This document shows positions 62,382 to 64,000 of a stretch of DNA of 64,000 bases, in pieces. Numbering within the stretch: position 1 is the stretch's first letter; each line of letters starts with the position of its first letter. The stretch comes from AP-15 sp963702685 (GTDB lineage: Bacteria; Pseudomonadota; Alphaproteobacteria; ATCC43930; CGMCC-115725). The stretch covers positions 62,001 to 126,000 of the forward strand of contig CAVPDQ010000004.1 in the NCBI GenBank assembly GCA_963702685.1, read 5' to 3'. The notes under the pieces were generated by a model. That model made no database searches, was not told the origin of the DNA, and saw only the letters and a program-made list of their open reading frames with translations. A program made the translations under genes and the position numbers.

Positions 62382-63878
62382 ATGAAGATGCTGACCGACG
62401 AACAACTGAGTGAATTGCTGCCGGCGGAAACTTCGTCGTTCCCGTCGCCGGTGCCGACCCAGATCGTGTCGAGCGACGAATACATGCCGGTGCCGCAAAC
62501 CGAAAAGCAGCGCGAGGTCGAGGCGCGGCTCAAGGAGATCAGCGCCCGGCTGGCGCGCCGGCAGGGCCTGTCGCGACGGCGGTTTTTTCAGACCGCGGCC
62601 GGCATGGCGGCCTCGTTTGTCGCAATCAACCAGGTGTTCGGCCATATCTTCGACGCCAGCATCGCCGAGGCGGCGACCCCCGACCTCGCCAACGAGCGTG
62701 CCAAGGCGCTGTCGGGCCAGCTGATCATCGACGGCCACACCCATTTTTTGCGCGACGACACCCGGCTCTTGGGCTTTGTCAAGATGCGCAACTCCTTCGG
62801 CAAGCTCGGCTGGAACAAGGAATTGACCGGCGAGCAGACCATCGACGACCTCAAATACGCGAACTACATCAAAGAACTCTACATGGACAGCGACACCAAG
62901 GTGGCGCTGTTGTCCAACTCGCCCTCGGATCTGCCGCAGGACTGGTTCATCCCGCAGGCGCAGGTCTTCGCCACCCGCGAAAAAGTCAACAGGATGTTCG
63001 GCTCGCGGCGAATGATGGCGCATTTCACGATCACCCCGGGCCAGCCCGGCTGGCTCGACCAGGTCGACCAGGCGATCGAAGTCTACAAGCCCGATTCGTG
63101 GAAGGGCTACACCGTCGGCGACAATACCCACAAGGAATTGGCCCATTGGCCGTGGCACGCCGACGATGAAAAGCTGATGTATCCGTTCTATGAAAAGGCG
63201 GCGAAGTCGGGCATCAAGAACGTCTGCATCCACAAAGGCCTGTTTGCGCCCGGCGTCGAAAAGCAGTTCCCGCGACTGCGCCCCTATGCCGATGTCAGCG
63301 ATATCGGCAAGGCGGCGAAGGACTGGCCGCAATTGAACTTCCTCGTCTACCACTCGGCCTATCGCTGGGTCGGCGGCACTCCGGCCGAAGGCATGGCCGA
63401 GTTCGACGCGACCGGCCGCAGCTCATGGACCAGCGACCTCGCCGAAATCCCGGAGAAATACGGCGTCACCAATGTTTACGGCGATTTGGGGCAGATCTTT
63501 GCCTGGACCGCGGTGGCCGAGCCCCGCCTCGCCGCGGCGCTGATGGGGATGATGGTCAAAGGGCTCGGCGCCGACCGGATCGTCTGGGGCACCGACGCGG
63601 TCTGGACCGGCGCGCCGCAGTGGCAGATCGAGGGGCTGCGCCGCCTCGAAATCCCCGACGATTTGCAAAAGAAATACGGGTTCAAGCCGCTCGGCCCGGC
63701 CGACGGCCCGGTCAAGAACGCGATCTTCGGCGGCAACACGGCGCGGCTCTACAGCTTCCCGCAGCAGCATGCCGGCCTGACACAACCCGACCGCTTCGCC
63801 GAGATGAAGGCGGACTACCTCGCCAACGGCCCCGGCCGCAGCAATCTGCGCTACGGCTATGTCCGCAACCCCGGTTGA
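62382..63878 (+). CDS. Amidohydrolase with internal twin-arginine signal-like segment
   Basis: 498 residues. An N-terminal hydrophilic region (LLPAETSSFPSPVPTQIV, EARLKEISARLARRQ) leads to a Tat-type segment LSRRRFFQTAAGMAASFVAI at about 64-82, unusually far from the N-terminus for a signal peptide. The amidohydrolase barrel then follows: IIDGHTHFLRDD (H-x-H), CIHKGLFAPG (metal His), LNFLVYHSAYRWVGG, DRIVWGTDAVWTGAPQWQIE (catalytic Asp). ATG 62382 with a strong GGGAGGA site. Likely a cytoplasmically folded, Tat-exported or membrane-tethered hydrolase. Substrate unknown. Confidence 0.8.
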   Translation: MKMLTDEQLSELLPAETSSFPSPVPTQIVSSDEYMPVPQTEKQREVEARLKEISARLARRQGLSRRRFFQTAAGMAASFVAINQVFGHIFDASIAEAATPDLANERAKALSGQLIIDGHTHFLRDDTRLLGFVKMRNSFGKLGWNKELTGEQTIDDLKYANYIKELYMDSDTKVALLSNSPSDLPQDWFIPQAQVFATREKVNRMFGSRRMMAHFTITPGQPGWLDQVDQAIEVYKPDSWKGYTVGDNTHKELAHWPWHADDEKLMYPFYEKAAKSGIKNVCIHKGLFAPGVEKQFPRLRPYADVSDIGKAAKDWPQLNFLVYHSAYRWVGGTPAEGMAEFDATGRSSWTSDLAEIPEKYGVTNVYGDLGQIFAWTAVAEPRLAAALMGMMVKGLGADRIVWGTDAVWTGAPQWQIEGLRRLEIPDDLQKKYGFKPLGPADGPVKNAIFGGNTARLYSFPQQHAGLTQPDRFAEMKADYLANGPGRSNLRYGYVRNPG

Positions 63879-63894
63879 GCGCGCCGGCGCGGCA

Positions 63895-63926
63895 GCCGGG
63901 TATAGTTGCGGCCGGGTATAGTTGAA
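63895..63926. repeat. 16-bp tandem duplication after the amidohydrolase
   Basis: GCCGGGTATAGTTGCG at 63895-63910 is followed at 63911 by GCCGGGTATAGTTGAA, a 14-bp perfect repeat with the last two bases changed. It lies 17 bp past the amidohydrolase stop. Confidence 0.75.
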
Positions 63927-63951
63927 GCGAGGCTGGCGAGGGAGAGTGGCG

Positions 63952-64000
63952 ATGCGCTCTATGCCGCAGATCGATCGGGTGCTCGACGAGGCCGCTGACC
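63952..64000 (+). CDS. Start of a gene running off the window
   Basis: ATG at 63952 with a good Shine-Dalgarno (GGGAGAG, 63939-63945) opens MRSMPQIDRVLDEAAD and stays open to the edge. Too short for a function. Confidence 0.45.
   Translation, partial: MRSMPQIDRVLDEAAD

Overview
The window is GC-rich, densely coded DNA that looks like a chromosomal segment of an alphaproteobacterium, probably Rhodospirillales-like; this placement rests on gene content, not on a marker phylogeny. The pointers are a MucR-type regulator, a SUF operon headed by an Rrf2 regulator, an adjacent mlaA-mlaC pair, an alphaproteobacterial-type GshA, a SahR-metF-metH methionine unit, HpnK (hopanoid-associated), and many dispersed palindromic intergenic repeats of a kind common in that class. 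No rRNA, tRNA, CRISPR array or replication origin was recognised.

Layout. 0-1.1 kb: the end of a PASTA-repeat protein cut by the window edge. 1.1-7.8 kb: a type I restriction-modification operon (hsdM-hsdS-abi-like gene-hsdR, minus strand). hsdM is riddled with frame changes and hsdS and hsdR carry fewer; the inserted abi-like gene is open. 7.9-13.6 kb: methionine/SAM-cycle unit sahR-metF-metH with a near-perfect palindromic operator in front of sahR. 13.7-16.9 kb: mlaA-mlaC (phospholipid transport) and ettA. 17.4-25.2 kb: a coiled-coil membrane microprotein, gcdH, mucR, glyA-nrdR-ribD, a second acyl-CoA dehydrogenase and pip. 25.8-32.8 kb: a complete SUF Fe-S assembly operon (regulator-sufB-C-D-S-U-T plus a HAD hydrolase); sufD and sufS each contain one apparent single-base frameshift. 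32.9-38.4 kb: FMN alpha-hydroxyacid dehydrogenase, an OmpR-type two-component pair, a lipoprotein and hpnK. 38.5-39.6 kb: a REP-associated Y1 transposase flanked by arrays of one 17-bp motif in opposite orientations. 39.8-44.4 kb: ECF sigma factor, then a tight VOC/FAD-monooxygenase/amidase operon. 44.5-53.1 kb: a VapBC-type pair, an amidohydrolase, two flavin-dependent (LLM-class) oxidoreductases, DUF1499 and periplasmic proteins, a FemAB/DUF482-like protein and an alpha/beta hydrolase with Cys in the nucleophile position. 53.2-60.4 kb: pmbA, ubiD, a METTL20-like methyltransferase, ubiA, rsmE and gshA. 60.4-64 kb: two amidohydrolases separated by tandemly duplicated microprotein genes, and the start of another gene.

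How the parts relate. SahR probably senses S-adenosylhomocysteine and controls remethylation of homocysteine by MetF/MetH, and GlyA feeds the same one-carbon pool. The two acyl-CoA dehydrogenases hand electrons to ETF, whose beta subunit may be modified by the METTL20-like enzyme. UbiA and UbiD would supply the quinone pool. The monooxygenase, amidase, LLM oxidoreductase and ACMSD-like amidohydrolase genes suggest catabolism of aromatic or heterocyclic organic compounds, with substrates unknown.

Most unusual points: the RAYT element with its own repeat arrays; the duplicated coiled-coil/transmembrane microproteins, whose duplication carried along the 3' end of the upstream gene; the abi-like gene inside the hsd operon; a 170-bp inverted dispersed repeat; short tandem duplications at gene ends; and scattered one-base frameshifts in conserved genes that are more likely consensus errors than biology.
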